Positions 1-8,084 of a stretch of DNA of 23,060 nucleotides are shown in pieces. The first letter of the stretch is position 1. Every line of letters starts with the position of its first letter. The notes beneath the pieces were generated by a model. That model was not told the DNA's origin. It did not search any database and worked only from the letters and a program-made list of their open reading frames with translations. Source of the DNA: Phascolarctobacterium_A succinatutens_B (GTDB lineage Bacteria; Bacillota; Negativicutes; Acidaminococcales; Acidaminococcaceae); NCBI RefSeq assembly GCF_958453765.1, contig NZ_CAUDZA010000032.1:1-23060 (forward strand), given 5' to 3'. The position numbers and the translations under genes are program-made.

Positions 1-454
1 TTTTTGGAGGGATAGATAGCCATGCTTGAAGGAGCAGAGCGACGCGCAAGCATGTATTAAGCTTATCGTCTAACTTCTTAATATTTGCGAGAGATATATC
101 ATTTCAGTCAGCAGCAATTTCTTAACGCAAATTTCGTGTGGAATCATAACGAAACATGCGGCGCCGATTTTGTTCGAAAGTAATCGTTAGGGTTTAGTTG
201 CCTTGTTTCGATGATTCCAGACACTCATTTGCTAAAATTGCTATTCCTTGCACGATATACCCATCGCTCAATTTACTTGCCTTCTTATCAATCAGCGTTG
301 TTCTGCAGACTAGCTTCTTGGATGCGCGAATAAAGAATATATGCGCCTGCTCTGTAAGCCTCGAAACTTGTCAACTGTGAATAGACATTAAAGCAATATA
401 AACCAGTGTTAAAGTGCCCTGTTTTGCACTTATTTACACAACAATGTATAATTT
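1..454. other. Gene-poor leader region upstream of the antiporter
   Basis: No convincing complete gene is present in this stretch. It begins with a Shine-Dalgarno-like GGAGGG (6-11) and a 12-residue open frame (22-60) lying inside an 8-bp inverted repeat, CATGCTTG at 21-28 and CAAGCATG at 47-54. No T-run follows the repeat, so it is not an obvious terminator. A second short dyad, AAGTGC (412-417) and GCACTT (426-431), lies just before the antiporter promoters. The remainder holds a minus-strand open frame listed separately. Confidence 0.4.
194..370 (-). pseudogene. Unrecognised minus-strand reading-frame remnant
   Basis: A minus-strand frame stays open for 58 codons, from just after a TGA (373-371) to a TAA stop (196-194). 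It has no ATG, GTG or TTG start codon and no ribosome binding site, so it cannot be an intact gene as it stands. Its translation is protein-like: helix-forming, with a charged N-terminal half and a hydrophobic stretch (GYIVQGIAILANECLE) near the C-terminus. The overlapping plus-strand frame (198-380) starts only with TTG and looks less protein-like. I do not recognise the family. It could be the 3' end of a decayed gene or simply a chance frame. Confidence 0.28.
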
Positions 455-483
455 TTAACAATTTGTCAGCGATTTTTTATAAT
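455..483 (+). promoter_or_regulatory. Promoter P1 for the NhaC-family antiporter
   Basis: TTAACA (455-460) and TATAAT (478-483) are separated by 17 bp. This is five of six and six of six matches to the sigma-70/sigma-A consensus at ideal spacing, about 78 bp before the antiporter start. Confidence 0.65.
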
Positions 484-487
484 ACAC

Positions 488-517
488 TTGCTTTTAGTTA
501 CGTAATCATGATATAAT
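488..517 (+). promoter_or_regulatory. Possible second promoter P2 for the antiporter
   Basis: TTGCTT (488-493) is followed after 18 bp by a perfect TATAAT (512-517), about 44 bp before the start codon. The -35 box is weaker than that of P1 (455-483), so the two may work as tandem promoters or P1 may dominate. Confidence 0.45.
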
Positions 518-560
518 TTTTTCGGACTTTTTAGAAAAAAATTATGGAGTGATTAATTAG

Positions 561-2219
561 ATGAGAAAAAACAATTACTTATTTTTGGCGATACTGCTTG
601 TTATCATGGCTGGCCTATTTTATATAAGCGGACAGCATCCTAACACTGTTGATCCTGAAACCTATAAGCCTGCCGTATATTCGACTATCGGCGCTTTGTT
701 GCCTCCGGTTATCGCAATTGCTTTGGCCTTGATTACTAAGGAAGTATATTCTTCTTTGTTCGTAGGTATCGCAATCGGCGCACTGTTATATTCCAACGGT
801 AATCTTGAGCTTGGTTTAAATACTATGCTTTACAATGAAAACGGCGGCATGATTACCAAGCTGTCGGATAGCGGTAACGTTGGTATTATGGTATTTTTGG
901 TTATTCTTGGTATCATGGTAGCTCTTATGAACAAGGTTGGCGGCAGTGCTGCCTTCGGCCAGTGGGCTTCTAAAAATATCAAGACCCGCGTTGGTGCGCA
1001 GCTCGCTACCATTGCATTGGGTGTACTTATTTTTGTCGATGACTATTTCAACTGTCTGACGGTTGGTTCTGTAATGCGTCCTGTTACCGACAGACATCAG
1101 GTTAGCCGTGCAAAGCTGGCATATCTTATTGACGCAACTGCTGCGCCGATTTGTATTATTGCGCCGGTTTCCAGCTGGGCTGCAGCTGTAACCTCATCAG
1201 TACCTAAAGGCTCTGATATTAACGGCTTTAACATGTTCCTGCAGACTATTCCTTATAACTTCTACGCAATTACTACCTTATCTATGATGCTTCTTTTGAC
1301 CATCATGAAATTTGATTTCGGCAGCATGAAGGTTCATGAGGATAACGCAAATAAGGGTGACCTGTTTACTACTGCTGCTCGTCCGTATGGTGATGATGAT
1401 GACAATACTGATAAGCCTAACGGTGCGGTTATTGACCTTGTACTGCCTGTAATTGTACTTATTATCTGCTGTATTATCGGTATGATTTATAGCGGTGGCT
1501 TCTTCACAGGCGAAAGCTTTGTTGATGCTTTTGCAGGTGCTGACGCTCCTAAAGGCCTGGTACTCGGCAGCATGGCAACCTTCTTCTTTACCTTCTGCTT
1601 CTACATGGTGCGCAACGTAATGACCTTTAAGGAATTTACTGAGTGTATTCCTGCAGGCTTCAGAGCAATGGTTGCGCCGATTATGATTCTGACCATGGCT
1701 TGGACTCTGTCCGGTATGACCGGTCTTTTGGGTGCAAAGTTCTATGTGCATGATCTTGTTGCAAACTCTGCTGGTATCCTGAAAATGTTCCTGCCGACAA
1801 TTATCTTTGTTGTTGCTATGTTTCTTGCGTTCTCTACCGGTACAAGCTGGGGTACTTTCTCTATTCTGATTCCTGTTGTTTGCAACGTTTTCGGTTCCGG
1901 CGATACCTATGAAATGCTGATTATCTCTATTGCTGCCTGCCTGAGCGGAGCGGTATGCGGTGACCACTGCTCGCCTATCAGCGATACAACGATTATGGCA
2001 TCCGCAGGTGCGCATTCCGACCACGTTAACCACGTTTCCACACAGCTGCCCTATGCTTTGACTGCAGCTTCCGTGTCTGTTGCCGGCTATCTGATTGCCG
2101 GCGGTATTGCGTACTTTACGGAAAGCTCCTTAGCGCTGATTGCTTTGCCTATTACGCTGTGCTTATTATTTGTAACATTGCTGGTTATGCGTACTTATAT
2201 GCGTAAACAGGCTGCTTAA
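561..2219 (+). CDS. Na+/H+ antiporter, NhaC family
   Basis: A 552-residue polytopic inner-membrane protein with the hallmarks of the NhaC (IT superfamily) carriers. These include a DDYFN segment near residue 160, an ATAAP...APVSSWAA segment about 35 residues later, a STGTSWGTF segment, and a late GDHCSPISDTT stretch near residues 465-477 followed by a His-rich HSDHVNHV. Members exchange Na+ for protons, or swap organic acids or amino acids with Na+/H+. The substrate cannot be read from sequence. An acidic, Asn/Asp-rich loop (DDDDNTDKPN, around residue 277) separates two helical halves. The ATG follows a GGAG (546-549) by 11 bp. The gene is monocistronic: two promoters precede it and a terminator follows. 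In a cell with Na+-pumping decarboxylases it would fit in sodium cycling, but that is inference. Confidence 0.85.
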   Translation: MRKNNYLFLAILLVIMAGLFYISGQHPNTVDPETYKPAVYSTIGALLPPVIAIALALITKEVYSSLFVGIAIGALLYSNGNLELGLNTMLYNENGGMITKLSDSGNVGIMVFLVILGIMVALMNKVGGSAAFGQWASKNIKTRVGAQLATIALGVLIFVDDYFNCLTVGSVMRPVTDRHQVSRAKLAYLIDATAAPICIIAPVSSWAAAVTSSVPKGSDINGFNMFLQTIPYNFYAITTLSMMLLLTIMKFDFGSMKVHEDNANKGDLFTTAARPYGDDDDNTDKPNGAVIDLVLPVIVLIICCIIGMIYSGGFFTGESFVDAFAGADAPKGLVLGSMATFFFTFCFYMVRNVMTFKEFTECIPAGFRAMVAPIMILTMAWTLSGMTGLLGAKFYVHDLVANSAGILKMFLPTIIFVVAMFLAFSTGTSWGTFSILIPVVCNVFGSGDTYEMLIISIAACLSGAVCGDHCSPISDTTIMASAGAHSDHVNHVSTQLPYALTAASVSVAGYLIAGGIAYFTESSLALIALPITLCLLFVTLLVMRTYMRKQAA

Positions 2220-2240
2220 ACGAAATATTTTATGATCGAA

Positions 2241-2269
2241 AAGCTGATACAGAAATGTATCGGCTTTTT
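2241..2269 (+). terminator. Intrinsic terminator after the antiporter
   Basis: AAGCTGATACA (2241-2251) pairs with TGTATCGGCTT (2256-2266) across a GAAA tetraloop with one G-T wobble, and a T-run ends at 2269. It closely resembles the terminator at 3846-3873, including a compensatory base-pair change. Confidence 0.8.
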
Positions 2270-2342
2270 GTATGTTAAGCATTGCTTATCATAAGCGTTA
2301 TATTATGCCTTATAACTATAACAGGGCATAGAAAATATCAAT

Positions 2343-2371
2343 TTGCTATTGCCTAAATTTAGTATTATAAT
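2343..2371 (+). promoter_or_regulatory. Promoter for the MATE exporter
   Basis: TTGCTA (2343-2348), a 17-bp spacer and a perfect TATAAT (2366-2371) lie 40 bp before the start codon. Two small dyads sit just upstream: GCTTATCATAAGC, and TATGCC...GGCATA. Either could be an operator, but neither resembles a site I can name. Confidence 0.6.
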
Positions 2372-2410
2372 ATCTATCACTAGCTAAAAGAAAGAGAAGG
2401 TATTGAAGAT

Positions 2411-3757
2411 ATGCGGACAAGCATGGACATGCTTAATGGTTCCTTATGTGATAAAATATTTAAATTTTCTATGCCAGTAGCTGCAACAGCTATCTTAGAG
2501 CAGTTTTTTACCGCTACAGACGTAGTAATTGCCGGCAACTTTGCTAACAGCGACAGAACAGCGGCAATGGCTGCCGTAGGAACAGATTTGCCGATTATCG
2601 GTATGATTATTTTTCTGTTCTTGGGCCTAGCTTTGGGCTCTAATGTTGTTATTGCGCAGTCTATCGGCAGACGTGATACGGAAGGCGTAAAGAAGGCGGT
2701 GCATACTGCTGTACTGCTTTCGCTGATTATCGGTATTGCGGTTGCTGTTTTTGCACAGTTTGCTGTTGTGCCGATTTTAGGTTTGCTGGAAATTCCGGCA
2801 GAAGTTTTACCTTCAGCTGTGATGTACCTCAGAATATATTTTTTAGGTATGCCGATTATTTTGCTGTACAATTTTGAAGCGGCTATTTTCCGCAGTATCG
2901 GTGAAACGCAAAAACCGTTGATGGCGCTTATTGCAGCCAGCCTGGTTAATATTGTGCTGGATTTATTCTTTGTCTGCGTATGCAAGCTGGATGTTACCGG
3001 TGTAGCGATTGCTACAGTGTTGGCTAACGCGGTTTCTGCTTTGATTCTGCTTCGCTTATTGCTGAAAACAGATTCTATAATTAAGTTGGAATGGAGTAAG
3101 CTGCACCTTGATATGCCTACACTGAAAGAAATTGTAAGCATCGGTTTGCCTGCAGGCATCCAAGGCGCAGTTTTCAGCTTGGCGAATGTAGTCATTCAGG
3201 GGGCTATCAACAGCCTGGGAACAGAGGTCATTGCAGCCTCCAGTGCTTCACTGATTTTGGAGATGGTAGCGTTCAGTATCTTCAGCTCCTTTACACAGGC
3301 ATGCACAACCTTTGTCGGGCAGAATTATGGCGCCAGACAGCTGGCACGTTGTCGCAAGATTTTACGCTTGTGCCTGCTGGAGGATGTTATCTGCACCGGT
3401 ATTTGCATGCTTATAGTGTTCCTCTTTGGTGACCGGCTTATTGCACTCATTAATGATGATAGTGAGGTTATCAGGCTTGGCTATATCAGAGCAGCTACAG
3501 TATTTTGTGCCTATATTTTCAGCCTTACATATGATGTCATGTCGGGTTATCTGCGTGGCTTCGGAATATCTTTTTTACCGTCGCTGCTTACGATTTTAGG
3601 TGTCTGCGGTGTACGCTTCTTGTGGGTTGCCTTTGTTTTCCCTGTGTATCATGATTTCCGTACCTTAATGTACGTTTATCCTGTAAGCATGGGTGTGACT
3701 GCTGTGCTGATTTTTGCTGCGCTGATGTGGTGCAGGCCGTCCAGGAGATTTGCATAA
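2411..3757 (+). CDS. MATE family efflux transporter
   Basis: A 448-residue membrane protein with about twelve predicted helices in two homologous halves, the usual size for multidrug and toxic compound extrusion (MATE) carriers. Typical features are the opening MDMLNGSLCDKIFKFSMPV, a FFTATDVVIAGNF segment in the first helix (around residues 36-48), GLALGSNVVIAQSIGRRD near residues 75-92, and FVGQNYGARQ in the second half, which mirrors the first-half repeat. The composition suits the MepA/DinF-like group of Firmicutes. Such proteins export cationic drugs or metabolites using Na+ or H+ gradients. GAGAAGG about 10 bp upstream supports the first ATG; M5 is an alternative start. The gene is transcribed alone, between its own promoter and terminator. 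Confidence 0.88.
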   Translation: MRTSMDMLNGSLCDKIFKFSMPVAATAILEQFFTATDVVIAGNFANSDRTAAMAAVGTDLPIIGMIIFLFLGLALGSNVVIAQSIGRRDTEGVKKAVHTAVLLSLIIGIAVAVFAQFAVVPILGLLEIPAEVLPSAVMYLRIYFLGMPIILLYNFEAAIFRSIGETQKPLMALIAASLVNIVLDLFFVCVCKLDVTGVAIATVLANAVSALILLRLLLKTDSIIKLEWSKLHLDMPTLKEIVSIGLPAGIQGAVFSLANVVIQGAINSLGTEVIAASSASLILEMVAFSIFSSFTQACTTFVGQNYGARQLARCRKILRLCLLEDVICTGICMLIVFLFGDRLIALINDDSEVIRLGYIRAATVFCAYIFSLTYDVMSGYLRGFGISFLPSLLTILGVCGVRFLWVAFVFPVYHDFRTLMYVYPVSMGVTAVLIFAALMWCRPSRRFA

Positions 3758-3845
3758 ATACTTTCAGAAGCTGTTTTTTACTGCAGAAAAACATTCTACG
3801 TGAAATCTTTGCAGATAAAAAAAGCAATCATGTCCGTTATATTTC

Positions 3846-3873
3846 GCTGGTACGGAAATGTACCGGCTTTTTT
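3846..3873 (+). terminator. Intrinsic terminator after the MATE gene
   Basis: GCTGGTAC (3846-3853) pairs with GTACCGGC (3860-3867), closing on GGAAAT, with six T's after it. It is a near copy of the terminator at 2241-2269. Confidence 0.8.
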
Positions 3874-3905
3874 GTGCGCTAAAGCTAACTTTATTGTTTA
3901 TCAGG

Positions 3906-3934
3906 TTGGAATTTCAGTATATTTTTGTTATAAT
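3906..3934 (+). promoter_or_regulatory. Promoter for dapF
   Basis: TTGGAA (3906-3911), a 17-bp spacer and TATAAT (3929-3934) lie 31 bp before the dapF start, with AAGGAGG in between at 3951-3957. Confidence 0.7.
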
Positions 3935-3964
3935 GAGTAAAGAGGATTCAAAGGAGGAAGGGCC

Positions 3965-4858
3965 ATGAAAATAGAATTTACAAAAATGCATGGTGCTGGT
4001 AATGATTATGTCTATGTAGACTGCACCAAGGAGATGCTGCCGAACCCGGGCGCTATTTCCGAATATGTAAGTCATAGACGCTTTGGTATTGGCAGTGACG
4101 GTCTTATCTGCGTTTGCAAATCTGACGTTGCTGATTTCAAAATGCGTATGTTCAACGCTGACCGCAGCGAAGGCAAGATGTGCGGTAACGGCGTGCGCTG
4201 CGTAGCTAAATTTGTGCATGACAAAGGTCTGACCGATAAAACTACCATTACGCTGGAAACTCTTTCCGGTGTCAAGGAAATTGAAATGGTTGTCGAAAAC
4301 GGCGAGGTTGTAGGTGCTAAGGTGGATATGGGCAAGCCTGTTTTCCGCGCTACCGAAATTCCGATGAACTGCGACCATTATATTTTTGTTGACCAGGCAA
4401 TTGTTTTGAATGATAATCATGATGATGTAACCAAAGAGAAGGTTTTCTATAACGGTACGGCAATTTCTATGGGCAATCCGCACTTTGTTACCTTTGTGGA
4501 TGATGTGGACAGCCTGAACCTGGAGGAGCTGGGACCGCAATTTGAACATCATAAGCTGTTCCCGGAAGGCGTGAATACTGAGTTTGTACAGGTTCTTGAC
4601 AAGAACACTGTTAAGTTCCGCGTATGGGAGCGTGGCAGCGGCGAAACCTGGGCCTGCGGCACCGGTGCGAGCGCTGTTACCGTAGCCTGCATTATGCTGA
4701 ACAAAGCAGGCAAGAAGGGCGAACCGCTCAATGTACATTGCAAAGGCGGTCTGCTCAAGGTTACGCATGAGCTGAATGATCATGTTACCCTGGAGGGTAA
4801 CGCAGTCGCAGTATTTGACGGCGTAATTGATATTCCTGAGAGTGTTATTAACGAGTAA
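3965..4858 (+). CDS. dapF: Diaminopimelate epimerase
   Basis: This 297-residue enzyme interconverts LL- and meso-diaminopimelate in the cytoplasm, the penultimate step of lysine synthesis and the source of the peptidoglycan cross-linking residue. Both halves of the pseudo-symmetric fold are recognisable. The first half has GAGNDYVYVD at residues 10-19 and the catalytic cysteine motif CGNGVRC starting at Cys73. The second half has GSGETWACGTGASA with the second catalytic base, Cys231. These are the two thiols that remove and add the alpha proton. The length is slightly above the usual 270-285 residues. The start is set by AAGGAGG seven bases upstream. dapL, which makes its substrate, lies 105 bp downstream, but a hairpin terminator lies between them. 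Confidence 0.96.
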   Translation: MKIEFTKMHGAGNDYVYVDCTKEMLPNPGAISEYVSHRRFGIGSDGLICVCKSDVADFKMRMFNADRSEGKMCGNGVRCVAKFVHDKGLTDKTTITLETLSGVKEIEMVVENGEVVGAKVDMGKPVFRATEIPMNCDHYIFVDQAIVLNDNHDDVTKEKVFYNGTAISMGNPHFVTFVDDVDSLNLEELGPQFEHHKLFPEGVNTEFVQVLDKNTVKFRVWERGSGETWACGTGASAVTVACIMLNKAGKKGEPLNVHCKGGLLKVTHELNDHVTLEGNAVAVFDGVIDIPESVINE

Positions 4859-4874
4859 ACAAATTGCTTGAACT

Positions 4875-4915
4875 ACTGGCTGCAGGTATCGCAATGCTTG
4901 CAGCTAGTAATTTTT
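4875..4915 (+). terminator. Hairpin terminator between dapF and dapL
   Basis: ACTGGCTGCA (4875-4884) pairs with TGCAGCTAGT (4899-4908), ten pairs with one G-T wobble, followed by TTTTT at 4911-4915. The loop is long and the T-run short, so read-through into dapL is likely. Confidence 0.55.
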
Positions 4916-4963
4916 CAGGCGTTTGCTATAAATTTAAAATGATTTAATAATGGGGGTTATTTA

Positions 4964-6166
4964 ATGGCATTTGTAAACGAAAACTATTGCAACTTAAAAG
5001 AAAGCTTTCTTTTTGCTGATATCGCGCACAAGGTAAGCGCGTATGCTGAGGCACATCCGGACAAAAAGATTATCCGCCTGGGCATTGGTGACGTTACCCT
5101 GCCGCTGGCAAAATGTGTTGTTGATGCAATGGCTAAGGCTGTAGCAGAAATGGGCGTACAGGAAACTTTCCGTGGCTATGGTCCTGAGCAGGGCTATGAT
5201 TTCCTGCATGCGGCACTGGTAAAATATTATGCTTCCTTCGGTGTTACCCTGGAAAGCGATGAAATCTTCATCAGCGACGGTGCAAAGAGCGATTGCGCTA
5301 ATATCACCGATATTTTCAGCAATGCAAACACTATCCTGATTCCTGATCCGGTATACCCTGTATATCTGGATACCAACATTATGTGCGGCCGTCACATTAT
5401 TTATATGGAAGGCAAGCCGGAAAATGATTTCCTGCCGATGCCGGACGAAAATGTTAAGGCTGACGTAATTTATCTGTGCTCTCCGAACAACCCGACCGGC
5501 TCTGCTTATACCAAAGAGCAGCTGGAAGAATGGGTTGCTTATGCACTGAAAAATGATGCTGTTATTCTGTACGATGCTGCTTATGAAGCATATGTAACCG
5601 ATCCGGCAATTCCGCGCAGCATTTTCGTTATCGAAGATGCTAAAAAATGCGCTATCGAGCTGTGCTCTTTGTCCAAGACTGCAGGCTTTACCGGTACCCG
5701 TTGCGGTTACACCGTTGTTCCGCATGCACTGGTTCGCAAAACCGAAAGCGGCAAGGAAATGGAACTGAACAAAATGTGGCTGCGTCGCCAGACCACTAAG
5801 TTCAATGGTGTTCCTTACATTATCCAACGCGGTGCAGAGGCTGTATTCAGCGAAGAAGGCATTAAACAATGCCGCGAAAGCATTGCTTACTATCAGGAAA
5901 ATGCACGTATTATCATGGAAGGCTTTGATAAGGTTGGCATTAAATATTATGGCGGCGTACATTCTCCGTACATCTGGCTGCAATGTCCGAACGGCATGAG
6001 CTCCTGGGAATTCTTTGACTTCCTGTTGGAAAAACTGCAGGTTGTAGGTACTCCTGGCGCAGGCTTCGGCAAAATGGGCGAAGGCTTCTTCCGCCTGACT
6101 GCTTTCGGCAGCCGTGAAAACACCATCGAAGCTATGGAACGTATTATTAACGGACTGAAAAAATAA
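4964..6166 (+). CDS. dapL: LL-diaminopimelate aminotransferase
   Basis: A 400-residue class I/II pyridoxal-phosphate aminotransferase of the DapL family. It converts tetrahydrodipicolinate directly to LL-diaminopimelate with glutamate as amino donor, bypassing the acylated intermediates of the DapD/DapC/DapE route. The visible fold-type I landmarks are the N-terminal RLGIGDVTLPL (residues 38-48), FRGYGPEQGY (69-78), SPNNPTGS (183-190), the PLP-ring aspartate D204 in ILYDAAYEAY, and the Schiff-base lysine K238 in SLSKTAGFTGTR, which is typical of DapL. The length fits the family (about 400-410). The ATG is preceded by a run of five G's. With dapF next door, the two give consecutive steps to meso-diaminopimelate. 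Confidence 0.95.
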   Translation: MAFVNENYCNLKESFLFADIAHKVSAYAEAHPDKKIIRLGIGDVTLPLAKCVVDAMAKAVAEMGVQETFRGYGPEQGYDFLHAALVKYYASFGVTLESDEIFISDGAKSDCANITDIFSNANTILIPDPVYPVYLDTNIMCGRHIIYMEGKPENDFLPMPDENVKADVIYLCSPNNPTGSAYTKEQLEEWVAYALKNDAVILYDAAYEAYVTDPAIPRSIFVIEDAKKCAIELCSLSKTAGFTGTRCGYTVVPHALVRKTESGKEMELNKMWLRRQTTKFNGVPYIIQRGAEAVFSEEGIKQCRESIAYYQENARIIMEGFDKVGIKYYGGVHSPYIWLQCPNGMSSWEFFDFLLEKLQVVGTPGAGFGKMGEGFFRLTAFGSRENTIEAMERIINGLKK

Positions 6167-6180
6167 GCTTAAGCATTTCA

Positions 6181-6216
6181 AGCCGTACTGTGTCTTGAGG
6201 AGATGGTACGGCTTTT
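6181..6216 (+). terminator. Intrinsic terminator after dapL
   Basis: AGCCGTAC (6181-6188) pairs perfectly with GTACGGCT (6206-6213) and TTTT follows. It lies 14 bp after the dapL stop codon. Confidence 0.7.
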
Positions 6217-6267
6217 ATGCAGTTATACTCATGTATACATTATATCTGTGCCGGAACGCTTGCTTTT

Positions 6268-6296
6268 TTGACAGTAATATAGTAAAGTATTACGTA
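6268..6296 (+). promoter_or_regulatory. Candidate promoter for the amino acid ABC importer
   Basis: A perfect TTGACA is at 6268-6273, but at 17-bp spacing the -10 position reads TACGTA, a poor match. The importer must start between the dapL terminator (6181-6216) and 6335, so a promoter is expected here; the exact -10 box is uncertain. Confidence 0.3.
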
Positions 6297-6334
6297 ACTT
6301 AGTAGATAATTTCACAATGAAAGGTGTGTTTTTG

Positions 6335-7183
6335 ATGAACTTGAAGAAATTTTTGAAAGCTGCTCTGTGCGGCGCTATGGTTGTTGCAATGGCTGTTACC
6401 GCAGGTTGTGGCGGTGGCGATAAAAAAGCTGACAGCGGCAAAAAGGTATTGAAGGTTGGTATGGAATGCGCATACGCTCCGTACAACTGGTCCCAACCGT
6501 CTGCTGACGGCGGCGCTGTAAAAATCGCCGGCTCTAACGAATATGCTTACGGCTATGACGTTATGATTGCTAAAAAATTAGCTGATTCCATGGGCGCTGA
6601 CCTGGAAATCCATAAAATCGAATGGGATGGCTTGGCTCCTGCAGTAGTAAGCGGCAAAATTGATGCTGCTATTGCCGGCATGTCCATTACCTCCAAACGT
6701 AAAGAGTCCGTTGACTTCACCAAACCTTACTACTATGCAACTGTAGTAGCACTGGTTAAAAAGGATTCTCCGCAAGCTCAGGCTAAGAGTGTTGCCGACC
6801 TCAAAGGCTCTATTGCTACCTCTCAGCTGAATACCATCTGGTATGACCAGATTGACCAGGTTCCTGACGTTAAAAAGCTGCCTGCTATCGACAACGTTCC
6901 CGGCATGATTGTTGCGCTGAAATCTGGCAAATGCAACCTGATCGTAACCGATATCCCGACTGCTAAGGCTGCTGCTTTTGCTAACCCTGATCTGACCATG
7001 GTAACCTTCCCTGAAGACAAAGGCTTTAAAACCTCCAAAGAGGATGTTGAAATCGGCATTGCTATTAAAAAAGGCAACAAGGAACTGGCAGACGCTATGA
7101 ACAAGGTTCTGAGCGGTATGACCGAGGCTGACTTCAACAAAATTATGGATGAAGCTATTAAGAAACAGCCTTTGGCAAAATAA
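6335..7183 (+). CDS. Amino acid ABC transporter substrate-binding lipoprotein
   Basis: A solute-binding protein of the SBP_bac_3 family (polar amino acids, opines), 282 residues from the chosen start. AAAGGTG lies nine bases before this ATG; an earlier in-frame ATG at 6317 has no ribosome site. The N-terminus is a lipoprotein signal (KKFLKAALCGAMVVAMAVTAGC) with lipobox T-A-G-C25, so the mature protein is anchored to a membrane on the periplasmic side. The mature part opens with a VGMECAYAPYNW segment and continues with GYDVMIAKKLAD, WDGLAPAVVSGKIDAAIAGMS and a DFTKPYYYA hinge, all typical of the family. It heads an operon with a HisM-type permease and a GlnQ-type ATPase. The bound amino acid cannot be told. 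Confidence 0.88.
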   Translation: MNLKKFLKAALCGAMVVAMAVTAGCGGGDKKADSGKKVLKVGMECAYAPYNWSQPSADGGAVKIAGSNEYAYGYDVMIAKKLADSMGADLEIHKIEWDGLAPAVVSGKIDAAIAGMSITSKRKESVDFTKPYYYATVVALVKKDSPQAQAKSVADLKGSIATSQLNTIWYDQIDQVPDVKKLPAIDNVPGMIVALKSGKCNLIVTDIPTAKAAAFANPDLTMVTFPEDKGFKTSKEDVEIGIAIKKGNKELADAMNKVLSGMTEADFNKIMDEAIKKQPLAK

Positions 7184-7234
7184 GCTGTATAGGAATGGAA
7201 TAGCTGCGTTGTAATAACGAGTTACGCCATTTGC

Positions 7235-7261
7235 AAGGGGCGGCGCTTGTCGCCTCTTTTT
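7235..7261 (+). terminator. Internal terminator/attenuator in the importer operon
   Basis: AAGGGGCG pairs with CGCCTCTT around a short loop and leads into TTTTT (7257-7261). It lies between the binding-protein gene and the permease gene. Such hairpins commonly give a short abundant transcript for the binding protein and a longer rarer one for the membrane parts. Confidence 0.65.
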
Positions 7262-7286
7262 GTATTAAATTAAGGTGGTGTATGTA

Positions 7287-8081
7287 ATGCCGGAAACATT
7301 TTTTGGCTGGGTAGTCTACCTGCTGCAGCAATATGGCTCTGTCCTGCTGAAGGGCGCGGTCGTTACTCTGCTGCTGGCAGTAGTAGGCACATTTATCGGT
7401 TGTATTATCGGCCTTATTGTCGGTGTTATCCAAACAATTCCTTTGGAGGATAATGACAGCAAGGTTAAGAGAACTTTGGTGCGCTGTTTGCAGCGCTTAT
7501 TAGATGCTTACGTAGAGGTGTTCCGCGGTACACCTATGATTGTACAGGCTATGGTTGTTTATTACGGTGCAATGAGCCTGTTTGATATCGATATGTCACC
7601 GCTGTTTGCCGGCTTTTTGGTTGTTTCTATCAATACCGGTGCATACATGGCAGAAACTGTGCGTGGCGGTATTGAATCTGTTGACCCGGGACAAAAGGAA
7701 GCAGCAATTGCTATCGGTATGGACCATATCCAGACTATGCGTTGCGTTATTCTGCCGCAGGCTCTGCGCAACGTTATGCCGCAGCTGGGCAACAACCTGA
7801 TTATCAATATCAAGGATACCTCTGTGTTGAACGTTATCTCCGTAACAGAGCTGTATTTTGCTTCCAAGTCTGCTGCAGGCGTGTACTACAAATACTTTGA
7901 AATTTTCTTCATTACCTGCGTAATTTACTTTATTATGACCTTTACCGCTTCCCGCCTGCTGCGCTGGTTGGAAAGCAAGATGGATGGCCCTAAGGATTAT
8001 CAGCTGGTTACCTATGACCCGATGATGGATCCCTGCGGTGATATCCCTCTGCCTACTAAGAAGCAGAAAGGACGGTACTAA
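7287..8081 (+). CDS. Amino acid ABC transporter permease (HisM/GlnP type)
   Basis: A 264-residue inner-membrane permease of the His/Glu/Gln/Arg family. The coupling (EAA) loop that docks on the ATPase is clear: EAAIAIGMDHIQTMRCVILPQAL, around residues 135-157. It is preceded by FRGTPMIVQAMVVYYG and followed by NNLIINIKDTSVLNVISVTEL, both standard in the family. About five membrane segments are visible. AAGGTGG at 7273-7278 supports the ATG at 7287 over upstream in-frame GTG codons at 7275 and 7278, which overlap that site. The C-terminus carries an extra hydrophilic tail of about 25 residues. The ATPase gene begins three bases after the stop, so the two are translationally linked. Confidence 0.92.
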   Translation: MPETFFGWVVYLLQQYGSVLLKGAVVTLLLAVVGTFIGCIIGLIVGVIQTIPLEDNDSKVKRTLVRCLQRLLDAYVEVFRGTPMIVQAMVVYYGAMSLFDIDMSPLFAGFLVVSINTGAYMAETVRGGIESVDPGQKEAAIAIGMDHIQTMRCVILPQALRNVMPQLGNNLIINIKDTSVLNVISVTELYFASKSAAGVYYKYFEIFFITCVIYFIMTFTASRLLRWLESKMDGPKDYQLVTYDPMMDPCGDIPLPTKKQKGRY

Positions 8082-8084
8082 GCT

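Noticed and set aside
21..54. The CATGCTTG/CAAGCATG repeat as an intrinsic terminator or mobile-element end
   Set aside because: No T-run follows, and no transposase, target duplication or second copy is visible in the window.
198..380. A 60-codon plus-strand frame in the left leader
   Set aside because: It begins with TTG, lacks a ribosome site, and the opposite strand gives a more protein-like translation.
3914..4894. A 326-codon minus-strand open frame opposite dapF
   Set aside because: It covers dapF completely and resembles no protein; dapF has both catalytic cysteines, a promoter and a ribosome site.
4994..6181. A 395-codon minus-strand open frame opposite dapL
   Set aside because: It is fully inside a well-recognised dapL gene on the other strand, has no credible ribosome site, and its translation is Cys/Phe/Asn-rich without family features. 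It is a codon-usage shadow.
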